Positions 23,267 through 37,266 of a stretch of 64,000 bases of DNA are shown piece by piece. The notes under the pieces were generated by a model, which was not told the origin of the DNA, ran no database searches, and saw nothing but the letters and a program-made list of their open reading frames with translations. The first letter of the stretch is position 1. Each line of letters opens with the position of its first letter. The DNA is from Spinacia oleracea (lineage: Eukaryota; Streptophyta; Magnoliopsida; Caryophyllales; Amaranthaceae): the NCBI RefSeq assembly GCF_020520425.1, contig NC_079488.1, positions 31,983,247 to 32,047,246 of the forward strand. The letters are read 5' to 3'. The translations under genes and the position numbers were made by a program.

Positions 23267-24654
23267 CTATGATAGTGCATAAAATAAATTAGCTACAAAC
23301 CTCCAAGCACGTTTTCTGTTTGAAACCTCATTTTCTGTATCGTATATGTACAGTTGAGGGAATTTTGGAGATGATCCAGAAGTTGGCAACAAACTTCCTA
23401 TTTGGTGGTAGTTTTGGCCTGCTAACTTAAAGACATAAGGCCCTCGCCCATGGTTGACTGTTGAGTCAATCTTTCCCCCATTGAGGTAAATGAGAGCATA
23501 CCATTTAAACACCTTATATTTTCTTGAACAATTCTACTCTGTGCATCATCATTTTTCAAAAATTCATTGAGTGGTGATGGTGGTTCTTTTAACAAAGGAA
23601 GTTCGACTTTTCCTTGCATGCAACACAATGAGAATTTAGGATTTTTTGAATTTCTCTTTTTCTCTAATCTTTCCTCATACCATAACATTGCACCACAGAA
23701 TTTACAAATGTATATTGGATCTCCAATGTCCCAATACCCTACGTAAACATAATATCAGGATGGTTAGAGCTGCATCATAGACTTTTTGATAAGCAACAAT
23801 AATTATAATTTGTAAGTACCTTGAAATGAAGTCGATGAATAATTGTACTCACCTATACACATAGCTAGAACCATTCAGATATCATCTCCAATAAATCATA
23901 TAAGGCATGATACAAAATAAAACGATAATGTAATATACCGTGCGGTTCATGACCTTCATTATCCATATGAGTATCTTGTGACAATGTTGAAGCAGAAGCA
24001 TCTATGCCTATACATACAAATGAAGAATTAGATGCTTGTTGATGAGATAAGTAGCATTTGTGTAGTAGCCTACTGATATCATTGTGGGTGTAACTATACT
24101 AAGCTTCATATGTGTAACAATTTACATACCAGATGCTGTATAAATTTCCATGTTTGGGATGTTGCTTGTAGAAGAATTGACAATACTATCTTTTTCAATC
24201 AAACCATGTTTCTTGGGAGGGTGGTTTGCTTCATGAGATTCCAAAATTTAAACATGGTTAGCTTATAGTAGTCAAATTATCATGATCTATGCGTATTCAA
24301 TTTGTATAAGTTAATTAGTGAAATAAGTAAAATATAAAGTTAAATAGGATAGACCTGAACCATTCGAAATGTCGGACATAGGGATCCTCTGACCACGTAC
24401 CAGACTTTCAACATCTCTTCTTTTTCCAGTACCTTTTGTTTGCTTTACACCACCTGCATAATTTTTAATATGTTTGATCAAATCTAGCAATGATGTATTT
24501 CTCTATTAAAGAAAAGTAGTTTCTGCCACAATACATCACGAGTATGATATTCAGTTTAGATATTACTAGGATTTTCGTTGTTATTTGATCTTCGGCGTTT
24601 ATTTGCGAGAATTGCTTTCCTATTGAGCCGTGCCGAGGTACAATTTGACTCCAT

Positions 24655-25951
24655 TGATGTATCTATTATCAACATGTTATACTAATTAATAATAACGCAG
24701 ATAATAAGCCATTGTAATATCATAATTTGCAACAAAGAGTAAAAGATTAAGGTAGCATACAATTAATTACTCACAAATTTCGTTAGATGTAGCCATTGTA
24801 ATAGCATAATTTGCAACAAAGATGATTAGATTAAGGTATCATATTCCTTTGGGTTAGCATATCAAGATTCTTGCCATAATTATTCAATTTGACTACATAT
24901 ATAATAATACATAGTTGTCTTATATAATGATCCACTGTTTGGGATTTTTCCTTACGGAGTACCACTTATTCTTTTAATTATGGCATTTTAAGATTCTTGC
25001 CGTAATTAAAAGATCATGAGTTACCTATATTTTATAGTAGACTTAGTCCCTGCTTGCTTTGGAATATAGTAGACTTAATGTAATATAGAAAACTTTATAT
25101 TAATTCTATATGTATTAGGAAATCTATATTATATAGTAGATTAAACTTTGAACAAAAAATTCTATATCAATTAGGAATTGAATATTCACCAATAATATCC
25201 GTGCCTGCAATAAAAGTAATAAATCTACACATATAGATTAACGTAGGTATATGTGAAAGAAGTCAATAAGAATATAAGTTATTCTTATTCTGTATTTTGA
25301 ACTATAAGTTACCATAAAAAATATTTGTAATAGATTGCTAATATATTTTTAGATTTCGAATAATGTAAATTTATTACAAATATAACTTTTTATTTCATAA
25401 AAGTAATACATATCATCAATCGTAATATACTATTCCTCAAATTAACACAATTATTATAATAATAAATGTCTTTATATTTTAATTGAATTCCTCAAGTTAG
25501 CACGATTTGTCAATAATAAATTTGTCAAGTTAGCATAATAAATTGTCTTTGTGTCATTAAAATAATAGGTATCTATGTAATAAAAGTCATAGTATATTCC
25601 ACGTTTAGCATTAGCCCACGCGGCAATCTTAAGATTCAACTGTATTTTGAATATATTATTCTTCTACTTATGTAGTTGTATACTATAGAATAAGAATATT
25701 CTGTGTCTCATTTGACTAAGATATAGTCGAATTTAAACCGAAACAAAACTATTCTTATTATAGAAAGACTTTGAGATTGATGATCGAAATGAAAATATTC
25801 TTTTCGTCACTTAAAGATAGTAAATATAGAGTTAAATTTAAATATTCTAAATTATTTTTAAACTCTAACCACTAATAGTAATCATAATCTTTCAAAACAA
25901 CTAAAAACATCCTTAAGTATCTTCACACCTACATAAAAAAAAGATAGATAC
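24655..25951 (-). other. Spacer between RepHel and RPA genes of Helitron A
   Basis: AT-rich, no exons seen. Upstream region of RepHel, so its promoter would lie here. It contains the second copy of the dispersed repeat at 25033-25310. Confidence 0.6.
25033..25310. repeat. Dispersed ~275-bp repeat, copy 2
   Basis: Same direction as 21887-22157 and similar along its length with small indels; it lacks the TCTATAAC-like end of copy 1. Confidence 0.7.
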
Positions 25952-28254
25952 TTAATCTTTGTTCGCCTTGTCATCCTTTTCAATCTTTATAAAAGTTTTC
26001 CTCTTGTTGGATGAGTGCTGAGCCGAATCTGATTTTTTTTCGATCCCAGTAGTTGATACGTCCTCAAGAGGTCTTTTCATTGGAGTAACAAATCCCTCAT
26101 TTGTGTCTTCATTATCACAGATAATAGAAGTAGATTCCTGTTGATAAAGTTTTGGTTATTAAAAAGAATATTATTAGTATTTATGTTTAAGGGTAAATAA
26201 CATTTAGGTAATATCAAAAGAATAAAGAAAGAAACATGTCAATGTATTTGTATTTTATACTACCTTTTCTTTCTCATGCAAAGGAATTGACGAAGTCACA
26301 GTGGATTGTACCTCTATATCACGTTCCTGTCAAGAAATATATGCCATACAAAATATGACCGTGATATAAAGAATTGATAAATGTGTGTATAATCATATGA
26401 CAAAAAAAGAAAAGAAAAAAAAGATAGGTATTCACCTCCATATCATTATTAACCTCCAAGAAAGACTTTATCAATTCTTCACCATCACTTATTCGGAGGA
26501 CGGTAAAGTGATCCCAATTTTTGTCAATATTGTAGTTTGATATATGAAACCTAAACAAAAAATTTCTATCTAAAAGTACATCAAGTTCATCCGGAAATGA
26601 ACTATTTTTACCATCCTGCAAAACATGAAAGACCAAAACTTTGTCACTTTTTGAAAGCACCTAGATTATAGGTAGGTTATCATACCAAGATGATAGTGTA
26701 CCTATGGATTTAATTATGTTCCCAACCGTTTATGCCAATGATATTGGTAGTGTATGATTTACCTTAGCTATCTTTTCTCTCAAATTTTCGGCTGATATTT
26801 GTACTTGAACGACTTCTCTATCAAACATCACAAATGTAGCATTTCCGCTATCATCTTCAACAGTTATCGTCAGTTTGTATCTGATTCAACAATAAAATTA
26901 ATATTGTGTGAGAAACCAAATTTTCTATATAATAACATGAAATGATTTTGATAATATCAAAATATAATACTTCTATACCTTGGTGGTGCAGATTTAACAT
27001 GTTTATCGCATTTGATACACCAATACTTTCCACCTCCTTCATAATCAACCTTTTTGTTACATTGTTTGCATGAGTTATAATACCATTTTGTATCAGTTTC
27101 AAACCCAACAATGGTAGCAAATACTACACAATAACATTCCTGCAAATATATATAAATAGATTCTTATCAAATATTCACTTATGATAGATTGTATTAGACG
27201 TATTTATTTACTGCTTAGTATTACGTTTGGTATAATAACCATACTTATAACCTACCTTTTTAGTGTCACTTAGTTCATCCAGTTGTTTCCGCTCGGACTT
27301 TAGTCAGAACTCGTCGGATAAAGAGTGTGTAGAAGTGTTTGACAAATGAGTCAATCTTTGCGAATGAGAATCATCTTCATCAACAATGCTACCGGAAAAA
27401 TAAATGCATTAACAACAATTTTTATATATTTTCATGAAAAATACGCTTATAAATGAAAATATAATACAACTAACCTGTGTTTGAACTGTTTAATTTCAGG
27501 TATTTGGTCACCGAGTAAGATCTTTGTTGCAAAAAGTGAGTTTGATAGAGAAACTTCATCTACATCCATAAGAGATTATTATGTGTGCATTAAAAATAAT
27601 TATTTTTATTAATTATTTACCAAAACACGCAACATTAAATTCACAATAGTTATAAGAGTACTAATTGACTACCTCGCCAAAGTTTGACCTGTGCAAACTG
27701 CAAAATAATGACAATGGGTCCTTCAATGTTTTCTTGTGTAATTTGCATCATCTTCTCAGCGTACTTTCCCCACAAAGTAGAATTCAACATGTTGTTTCTA
27801 TAATGAAAATTAAAATAATGTAAGAAATTATGTTATTTATGGGTAAATAACATATAGATACTATCAAAATAATATAGAATATATACTCGTAAAAAATAAC
27901 AAAAGAATGCTTACTCCAAGTCTTGTAATACGAGGGGTAATTTGTAGTTTGGTGTAGTGTCTTTGGACATATCAACAGGATCTCCCTTTTTTATCACTTC
28001 CGCAATCACATCTGTTATGATTTTATTTATAAAATTAAGTAATGATATTAAACGCATTATCCAAAAAATAAAAATCAATAGAAGAAGGTTAATAGGACAA
28101 AACAATAGATAGTGACTATTGTCATACCAACTAAATCAATCTCACTAATTTCTCTTTTCAATATTTTATCAAATGAGACCAAATTCAACCCGTGTAGGGA
28201 GAGTCCCACATCATCGCATTCCTTCACTTGAGTCTTGAAATAAAAGCTAAGCTT
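25952..28254 (-). pseudogene. Helitron RPA1-like gene, 3' part (from the copia insertion to stop)
   Basis: RPA-like proteins bind single-stranded DNA; plant Helitrons carry one beside RepHel. From the insertion point the frame reads LSFYFKTQVKECDDVGLSLH to a donor after 28128. Further exons give DVIAEVIKKGDPVDMSKD (about 28013-27915), NSTLWGKYAEKMMQITQE (about 27790-27672), VSLSNSLFATKILLGDQIPE (about 27560-27480), the C-terminal zinc-binding fold NSCKQCNKK...YWCIKCDKH (CX2C-X13-CX2C, about 27070-27000), LTITVEDDSGNATFVMFDRE (about 26875-26770), LDVLLDRNFLFRFHISNYN, and a charged tail ending at 25952. A TGA at 27306-27304 lies inside the exon before the zinc fold. The gene is broken by this stop and by the insertion. 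Confidence 0.85.
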
Positions 28255-29680
28255 TGTTAGGTTATGATACATATGACAATTCATAAATCATGCGGAAAAA
28301 CCATAAACCCAGGAAAACATATTATTTACACATAATCATTTAGCATAGAATAGATGCATACTCTTTGTTGCGTGCCTTCCCTAGCTGCGCCCGAACCGAA
28401 CAAGAACAAGTCTTTAGGACTCCAAGTGTCGTCCCTCCGTAGATAGTCCACAGCACGTCCGGATCCGCCTTAAGATTGACCAACTAGAATCGCCCTTAAG
28501 GTACTATTATTTTCGGCACTTTATAGGCAAATGTGTGACTGAATTTTTCTCTCAAAAACTCACTTTGAATACTTTGAAACTTGTGTTATAAATTGTGAGC
28601 CCTAGCCTCATATTTATAGCGGTATGGAAAGGGAATCGAAATCCTATTCAGATACAAATTAATCAAACCTAGAATCCTACAAGAACTCTAATTTAATTAA
28701 TTTATCAAATAGAATTAGGAATTTAATCATTAACCGAACTCTGCATGTTTTAGGAAACGTGCACGAACACACACACTTGCACACACACGCACGACAGCCA
28801 CGATGGGCCTCATGCGTGCGCGCGAGCAGCAGCCCACTCAGCGCCCGCGCGCGCTGCGCGCTGCGCGCGCTGTGCGCGCTGTGCGCTGCGCGTGCTGTGC
28901 GCGCTGTGCGCGCTGCGCGCTGCGCGCAGCCTGCTGGGCCTGGCCTTGCTGTTTGTGCGGCGCGCTTGGCTTGCTGGGCGATGGCCTGGCTTCGTGCTGG
29001 GCCTCGTCCGGCAGGCCTCGTCCGATGCTTATTCGTACGATGCGCTTCCGATTAAATTTTCCGATTCCGGAATTCATTTCCGATACGAACAATATTTAAT
29101 ATTTCCGATTCCGGAATTAATTTCCGTTTCGAACAAATATTTAATATTTCCGTTTCCGGAATTATTTTCCGATTCCGGTAATATTTCCGATTCTGACAAT
29201 ATTTCCGTTTCCGGCAATATTTCCGATTCTGGCAATATTTCCATTTCCGATAATATTTTCCGACACGTACCATGTTTCCGTTTCCGGCAACATCTACGAC
29301 TTGGATAATATTTATATTTCCGATACGATCCATATTTCCGTTTCCGGCAATATCATCGTTTCCGGAGTATTCATTCCTTGCCTGTGACGATCTTAGCTCC
29401 CACTGAAACCAAGATCCGTCGGTTCCGAATATTCATAGATGGAGTATTTAATGCTATTAAATACTTGATCCGTTTACGTACTATTTGTGTGACCCTACGG
29501 GTTCAGTCAAGAGTAAGCTGTGGATTAATATCATTAATTCCACTTGAACTAAAGCGGCCTCTAGCTAGGCATTCAGCTCACTTGATCTCACTGAATTATT
29601 AACTTGTTAATTAATACTGAACCGCATTTATTAGACTTAACATAGAATGCATACTTGGACCAAGGGCATTATTTCCTTCA
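28255..29680 (-). repeat. 3' LTR of copia element 2
   Basis: On the + strand TGTTAGGTTATG...TTTCCTTCA. The TATA box (reverse CTATAAATATGAGG) is near 28607-28620. A GC-rich CGCGCTGCG run lies at 28815-28930 and CCG subrepeats at 29045-29360. The purine tract (reverse) follows at 29681-29697. Confidence 0.95.
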
Positions 29681-30429
29681 GTCTCCCACTTGTCCTTAGG
29701 GACAAGTGTGCATTTCCTAATTCCTTTGTCGCTCGATGCTTGCTCTTGAACATAAGGTAAGAGTTGTCATCCTTATTATGTCCAGAGGTGTTCCTCGGTT
29801 TCAGAGTTCAACTGATCAAATAAACAGATAATCATAGCCTATGATTCATCCGAGCACGGCCATGCATTTCACAGTTTCTAGCTCTCCGAGTGGCCTTGTA
29901 CAACTTTTAAGCATCTCATCCCGATTTATGGGAGGACAATCCCAATCTTGCGATCTTGAGATTAGACTTCGTTTGATAGGTGATTACCTGAGCGTTGCCT
30001 TTATAGCCTCCTTTTACGGTGCGACGGTTGGTCAACGTCAAAGCAACCAGTTTTCAAACAAGTAATCTCAAATCACTCAGGTATTGAGGATTTAGTGTCT
30101 AATAATTTAATGAAATTTACTTATGACAGACTTTCATCTCTTACAGTAAAGTTTCATAGGTCTTGTCCGATACTAGTCTTCCCAAAGTAAGTATCTATGC
30201 AAATGATTATGACATTGCCATGTCCACATAGTTCAAGAAACAGAACTACTAGTCATCTTGCATTCTAATCGTCTAACGTTTTCTATGCGTCCAATTTTAT
30301 AGAAAACTCCGACTAGGGACCATTTTCAACCTTTGACATTCAAGTTCACTTGATAGACATTTCTTAGTCACAGGACTGGTCCTGACAGTCTATCTTGAAT
30401 ATATTGTCAAATTGAAGGGACTCATCATT
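29681..30429 (-). other. Copia 2 polypurine tract and 3' untranslated region
   Basis: It opens with GTCTCCCACTTGTCCTT, the reverse of the purine tract, and is nearly identical to 47281-48030 of element 3. Similarity falls away sharply near 30430. Confidence 0.8.
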
Positions 30430-33400
30430 TAATACTAAACCAAGATTAAATGGAATATGAAAACACATTTCATATATGATAAATGTTCAACCCCAATGTT
30501 TTACAACCATGGGCCTCTAACCCATCTTTAAAACATTTCATGGAATTCAAAGCTATGTTTGATTTCCAGTGCTACAACGTGAGTGTTGCTTCTCACTTGT
30601 TGCATAGGTTTAGTTATCATGCTTTGCCAATCTTAATATCCTTTTCATCGAATGTTCTTCGAGATATGATGATAAGATCTTTTGAGTTTGTTTATTATGT
30701 GATCTAGTCTTTCTTACTTCGATAGTGGTTCTACGCATTTTGCAATGAAGAATCATCAAGTTAGCAGACATGTGATCCACCCAAGTTCAATGAAGAACTC
30801 ATTAATATAAACAACTCTGTTTTATTGCTTCTTAGGCAATAAGTACTTTTACTTCAACTGTTTAGGTTGCTAGTGATGCTTTGTTTGGATTTGCTTATCC
30901 AAGCAGTTCACAGATATGTGGAAGACTTTCCAGCTGTATCTTAGAACATAGAAATTAATATTTTAATTTCCCACGCAACAACTCATGGTCTCCAATCCAT
31001 GTTGCCATTTCGAAACACGATGCTCTTTAGCTCGCCCTTGTCAATGGTTAACTCCAAAGGGTCTTTGCTTGATCCTTTGCCAGTGTTTATGCGTGTAGCA
31101 TCAATATTTAGCATATCTTTATTTCCTTGAATCAAGAACTATTCCTATGTACCTTTTCAAGTACCATAAGTATTCTTGATCTCAATCTAGTTGATCTTCA
31201 ATTAGATCAATAGAGATTGGTATATGTTCGTCATGCCTAAAGTCATACGATACGTTTTTGGCGATCCTCATATTATATCATACATGATAAATTCTTTTGC
31301 AGAATAATTCCCAATTGAATTCTATTCATGTAACTTTAGCTTATCTAGTTTCAGTAGATACTAAATTCAGCTAAATTCTTTGACATATAATATAGGTTAA
31401 GAATCTTATTTAGATCCTTTGATGTTTAACTTAGTAAATGCTTATACATAGTTCAAACATCCTTTACTTAGATTTATTCACATGGGTCGAATATCTCCAA
31501 TGGAGACTTTCGTGTTTGATTTAGTAAATGCCATTACTTAATCCAAAACAATATCATAAGATCTTTGTAAATAGATCTTAATACCCAGTATGTACTAAGT
31601 TTCGCCATGGTCCATCATTGATGAATAATCTCAAATCTAAGTCATTAGCATTTGAATGTTATTTTACAATAGAGAGATATGTGTGTGATACACATAGGAC
31701 CAATTAAGTTTTTATGTACTCCCACTAAACTTCTTATATATGTATAAGAATCATGTATATTTTATGAAACTAAAATGCTTATTAGCTTCACTTAAAATAC
31801 AGTTCAAATTCCCAATTGCTTGCTTAAATCTGTACTTAGATTTTATAAGCTAGCTTTCTCTTTCAAGCATTTATTTGGATCCACAAATCCTATGACATAC
31901 CATGTACATAGTTTATTCCAACATTTGATTGAGGAATACGTTTTGTCATCCAATTGCTATATGTACCAATATGCAATCATTGCTTGAATTATAGACTTGA
32001 GCATTACGATTATGCATGAGGTTTCAACACAATTTACACCATGAATTTGCTTGTAACCTTTAGCAACTAATCTAGCTTTGTGTGTGAACACAATTCCATG
32101 TTTGATGGTTTTTATCCTTAAAACAAACTTGCAACCAATAGGTGTGAACCCATTCTTGCAAATCAACAAAATTTCAATTTTGTCATCAAAACATTGAGTA
32201 TGTTTTATGGCCTCTAACCATTTAAAACATTTGAGTCTATATATGGCCTCTAACCATTTTAGGGAATCTAGGTTTCGTCATAGCTTTCTTACAAGTCACA
32301 AACTCATTAATCTACATGATAATAGTTTGACTGCAAGTTGTAGGTTTCTTCACTATTTAATAGAAGAATCTCATAGTTTCATTGACCTGATCTCTATGTT
32401 TCTTTACTATCTAATAGAAGAATCTCATAGTTTCAGTAACTTGAATTCTATGCCTACTTGGGTATAGAACATCAAACAATAGAATATCAATAGCCACTTG
32501 AAAGTCCTTTGAATATTCTGTTCTCCTTGAAGCACTTGTAAAGTCTTCTAAGAGATATCTATTCTTTAAAGCCACTTCTAAAGTCCTTAAAGAATAAGTT
32601 CGGATTTTCTGAAGCACTTCGAAAAGCCTCCGGAATGTCCGTTTATGTTTGTTGTTCGCCTCGAAGACTTTCGAGGTCTATTTTCTCCCACTTGTCATTT
32701 TGGAAACGAATCTCCAAAAGGACATTATTTCGAGCAAACAAACATTATGTTCTCAAAAATTCGTGGTAGAAATAATACCCTTGTGTCTCATTTGAATAAA
32801 TCACAATAAAACATATATCTATATTTGGGCCTTAGTTTGTCGAATAACAAACACTAAGCTCCCACTGAATTTAGCAACTCTCTAGATATATATTATCGAA
32901 AAGATATTCTGAAATTTCTTTTCTATAGCTTTGACGAATTTAGTTTAGTTTGGTGGTAGTTGAGCATTTTGTTTTAGAAATTATAGGAAAAGTCTTTATG
33001 ATTCATCATTGATCGAATCAAGTACTAATTGACTTCGATTATTCCAACTAAGATATGCCATATCTTATGGACCTAGATTGTGAAATTACAACACACAATC
33101 ATTGATGATCATATTTGGTCTCAAGTAATCATCAACATGATCTAACCTAGATCTTTATGATTTCTTGCCAAGTGGATTTTATACCTCTGAATCTTTGAAC
33201 TAGCCAAACAGATTCAACTTATATCACATTTGAGTAAATAAACCTATATTCACTCAAATCCATGTGAAATAATAAAGTCATAAAACCTTTCTTTAGCTTT
33301 GAATTCTATCGTCTAGGCGTTCTAACAATAGTTCATATTCCTTGTTACTTTCAACAAGTAAGACTAGCTTGTCTTAAGTTGATCTAGAAATCAACCAACT

Positions 33401-34540
33401 TTCAAAAGTCCATCAAAATAGAGATTTTTAATGTTAACTTGTTGATATGGTCTAAGCAACAATGCCAAAGATTAGTGGAACTCAAATCAAGAAGTTGATT
33501 TGAACCTAGTAAAGTTCTTTAAAGAGTTGTTTGTTTTAATCAAGCATATTGACTCAATCTGTAATTGACCATTTCATTCAAATAAACAAACAAACATTGT
33601 TTTTGTTTTTCTTGAATGTGAGTTTTTCTGTGTTTTGAAAAACAGAAATTTAGGTATGCTGATTATGGAACAAAATAGCCATTAAGTTCCAGCCTTTGAA
33701 AGGACTTAAAACAAACTAGATGACCCTACAACTAATGTAGCATTGCCATGCTTCATTTCCCACTTGTAGGTCATTAGTGTATCCTAGCTTCCATTGTTTG
33801 AGTTATTACCGAAGTAAGAACCTCAAGCGGTATATGATACCAAGGAAGTTTGATTGCTAGGTCACTTCTCTTTAAACATAAACTTATAGGTAGAAACGGA
33901 ATCGTAAATTCCTTTCATTTGTTCCTCGTTTTCCTATTTCTTGTACCCTTTCTTATAGTCTTAAGAATTGAATTCTTTAGTGTTGACTTTTTATACTTTG
34001 TTAGACATGTCCAATGTCACCAACAAGGTTCTTTACCATTTTGATTTATGTTGAATATTTTGTTTCAACTAGATGATCTTACCAGAAGCTTCTAAAGTTC
34101 TCTAAGCATCGATCTATTCGAATGTCTAGGGACTAGACTCATTCGAGAATTAAATGGACAAAGATATTAGGTTGTTAACCATTGGTAAAGCTGAGCGTAT
34201 TAAACTCAATGCTTTATGATCTCAAAACTACAGTGTATTTTGAATTCACAAGCACCAATTGGTTTGCTATTCAATTTTGATATTCGAAAACAACCATAAA
34301 AGTCGATATAAGAAACGTACATTTTAAATTGCTCACTTTCTCTCTTTTCCGTGAATCGTTCTTGGATTCACTACCAATCGAGGAAATTTACTGTTACCTT
34401 TCTAAAAGGATTTATTGCAGTGCAAGATATTTAATTATAAACAATAATTAAAACATACATTGAAGCATGCAAAGTCTAAACATTTATCATGAATAATAAC
34501 TTGAAATTAAAGCAACCATGCAATTCAAACAAGTTATTAG
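30430..34540 (-). pseudogene. Degenerate copia gag-pol remnant
   Basis: No frame longer than about 85 codons survives. Recognisable relics: an RT stretch HKARLVAKGYKQIHGVN at about 32095-32025; a region near 32670-32750 that still matches the integrase-RT linker of element 3 (CTCCCACTTGTCATTTTGG is conserved); and scattered integrase-like phrases. The order matches a full copia polyprotein, so this is a decayed original rather than foreign filler. It cannot make any of its own proteins. Confidence 0.8.
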
Positions 34541-37266
34541 CATTTTATTCGATTTTATTGTTCCGGCAGGTGTGAATAAAATGATTCCAAGATCCTAAAA
34601 TCATTGAAGAACTAAGCACAGTTTGTCGACTTAATCCTAAAACATTTTAGGTAAGCAAAAGCCTTTTGCTAATAGTCTAGAAACTACTCTTGGTTGATAG
34701 GTACGTCTAAGAACTTATTAGGTAAACCTATCGATTTTGCCACGACATAAAAGGACTCCTTACTTATATCGTTGAGTTTCACCAAAACTAACGTGTACTC
34801 ACAATTATTTGTGTACCTTGCCCCTTTAGGACCAATAAGTAACACCTCGCTGAGCGAAAACTATTACTAGATTGATGTAAAGGATATCCAAGCAAGTGTA
34901 TATTTTGGCATGGCACCTTATAACTCAATTTTTAAGTTTGGAACTTAAGGCTCTTACTATGTTGGTTAGATTTTAAGTGAACTAAAATCCTTAATCATGC
35001 AACATAATCAAGCTTTTGATCTCATGCATTTTAAGACATATTTAAAACAATAAATAACTTAAAACATGCATAAGATATTTGTGATCTAGTATGGCCCGAC
35101 TTCATCTTGAAGCTTTGACTTCAAAGTCCGTCTTGAAAATCTCCGTGGGAGGCACCATTTTCTTCAAATAGGATAAGCTATAACTAATTACAACTATTTG
35201 ATGGTTCGCATACCATATTTGAATTGAAAAATAACTTTGGTACTTTAGACCAATTACATTCAAATTAATGGTACGCAGACCATATTTTCTATCCTATTTG
35301 GGCCATACTAGTCACTTCATAACCTGCAAAACAGTACATATACAATATATACCATTCACCCATTCATTATCATGAATGGCCCACATAGCTGGTTAGTAAA
35401 ACACATTATGCATCACGTAAACATTTGCAGCAATTAATCAAGGGCACCAATAATCTACCAATTATTCAGTCCTTATTAATTCTAATCAAGTTGTTTTAAC
35501 CTTAAGGATTTGTAGACCTAATCAAGAGTTTATGACTAAAAAACGCTCCCACTTAAACCAATAAATTCATATGCTTTACCAATTTTAAACATAAAAATGT
35601 ATTTCTAGTCTAACCGGAAACATACAAATTTAATTAAAATTTAAAGCTCATATAAATTTATAATTGAATCCAAAAAGTTTAATTTAATTTCAGTCGCATT
35701 TAAATTAATTCATGATTTTAATTTTAGTAAAATAATTAGAATAAATAACATTTATTATAATTATAATATTCAAAATTAAAATCCAAGAAAATAATTTAAA
35801 TTATTAATTTTAAAATTAATTAAAATTACGTGAACTGAAATTTTCAAATTAAACATTCAGAACGATCTAATCGTAACGCAAACACCCTACGCGTTGCACG
35901 CCCATGGGCCGCACGCACACAGCCATTGCTGGCCATGTGCGCGCAGCCCATGCGCTCGTCGCATAGCTGCTGCTTCCCTATCGCAAGCCTCCGCACGCAT
36001 TGGTGCTCGCTGCGCGCGCCAGCGCTCATCGCACGCGAGCTATCGCTCGCAGTGCGCGCGCGCGACATCGCTCGCTGGGCGCGCGACATCGCTCGCTGGG
36101 CGCGCGAGCCATCGCTCGCTGGGCGCGCGACATCGCTCGCTGTGCGCGCGAGCCATCGCTCGCTGGGGCGCGACATCGCTCGCTGGGCGGGCGACATCGC
36201 TCGCTGTGCGCGCGAGTAATGCTGGGCGCAGCGCTCGTGGCACGCGAGCTTGCGCTCGCTGCGCGCGAGGCTGCGCGCTCTTGTGCGAGGCAGCGCGCGT
36301 TGTGGCGCAGCTCGCTTGCTGCCCACACGCGACTGCCTTGGCTCGCCCTACGCCCATGCCCATTTGTCCATTGGTCGTGGCACACGACACAAGGCAGGGC
36401 TGCTGCCTTGTGCTCGTGCACTACGCCCTTGCTCATTGCATTCGTGCCGCACGGGCGACGAGCTCCCTTGCTCGTCGTCGCATGCCCGCATTATACAACA
36501 CCCCTTAAGGGTAACACGAAGCGTCCATTGCTTCGTGCGTGCAAGTTATATGAACGAATCGCATAAAATTTTAAATTTATTTTTAAAATTAATGACAAAT
36601 TAATAAATAATATTAATTTCATAATTTTAGGGCGAAAAATCGAAAATTTATTATCCAATTGATTTCCGATTGATATGGATTCAAGTCTAGGTCATAAAAA
36701 TTTAAAATTTATCGTAAATTTACAATTTTTATGGTGGTTTTTAATCATAGGTTTCTAATTAAATTACAATTAATTATGAAAATTAAATTAATTCTAAATT
36801 ATTCTAATTTTCAACAAATTAATCATAATTAATAATTAGATTGCATAATTAACAAGACTAGGCATTCAAACTTGTTAAACATATGCAGTAGGTCAATCAA
36901 AAATTCAAGATTTATCAACAAGAATCGCAAATATTTAATTTAACATCTTAAATTTACGAAATTTTGCATTCGAAAAACTAAAACCTTCGAAAAGTCATAG
37001 TTAGGCTTCGAATTTGAGAATTCTGGGTTCGGCAGAAAAAAACTATTTTTGTCAAAATTTTAGAATGCCTTTTACATGCGGAATTGACACAAAAATCACT
37101 CAATTCGGATGAGTAACGAAGAAACTGCCGAAAAACTGCGTACGTATAATTAAATAAACGCAATTTGCAATTAATTAACAATTACGAAAATTAATCACCC
37201 CTTTTAATTCTTGCAAATTTGTAATATTTAACCATGTTCATGCAATTTAGATTATGAAAATAATAA
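34541..37266 (-). other. Copia 2 leader (5' untranslated region)
   Basis: A 2.7-kb stretch between PBS and gag position, closely matching 52204-54916 of element 3. It includes the GC-rich minisatellite at 35880-36520. The small frames on both strands in it are by-products of that repeat. Confidence 0.85.
35880..36520. repeat. GC-rich minisatellite in copia 2 leader
   Basis: Core at about 36050-36220 with roughly eight units of 21-24 bp such as CATCGCTCGCTGGGCGCGCGA, flanked by related GC-rich sequence, in an otherwise AT-rich leader. The unit length near 21 leaves all frames open on both strands. Confidence 0.9.

Larger units (their letters stand above)
18420..24654 (-). pseudogene. Helitron RepHel (HUH Rep plus PIF1-like helicase), one frameshift
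   Basis: This protein nicks and unwinds DNA for rolling-circle transposition. Exons can be followed by splice sites: first ATG at 24654 (MESNCTSARLNRKAILANKR); small exons near 24455-24360, 24240-24130 and 24011-23940; then 23738-23301, 23151-22241, 21517-20962, 20860-20202 and 20071-18420. Joins across the last four introns keep frame. Rep motifs: HUH PHAHILLF (about 21482) and KYLFKYINKG with the catalytic Tyr (about 21078). Helicase: Walker [10 protein letters not shown] (about 19780), Walker [10 protein letters not shown], and C-terminal [14 protein letters not shown]. Exon 23738-23301 has a one-base frameshift near 23480 in a G run (FTSMG then GKIDSTVNHGRG), so this copy is probably inactive, though it is the only visible break. 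The upstream exons are less certain. Confidence 0.85.

Noticed and set aside
28759-29308. Frames of about 84-138 codons in the LTR, repeated at 37788-38337, 46393-46933 and 55433-55973
   Set aside because: They fall in GC-rich and CCG-subrepeat parts of LTR U3. They are identical between the LTRs of one element only because these are recent duplicates.
35844-36603. Several overlapping frames of 97-204 codons on both strands, and again at 53567-54312
   Set aside because: They arise from the 21-bp GC minisatellite, whose length is a multiple of three. They encode Arg/Ala/Ser repeats on both strands and lie in a retrotransposon leader.
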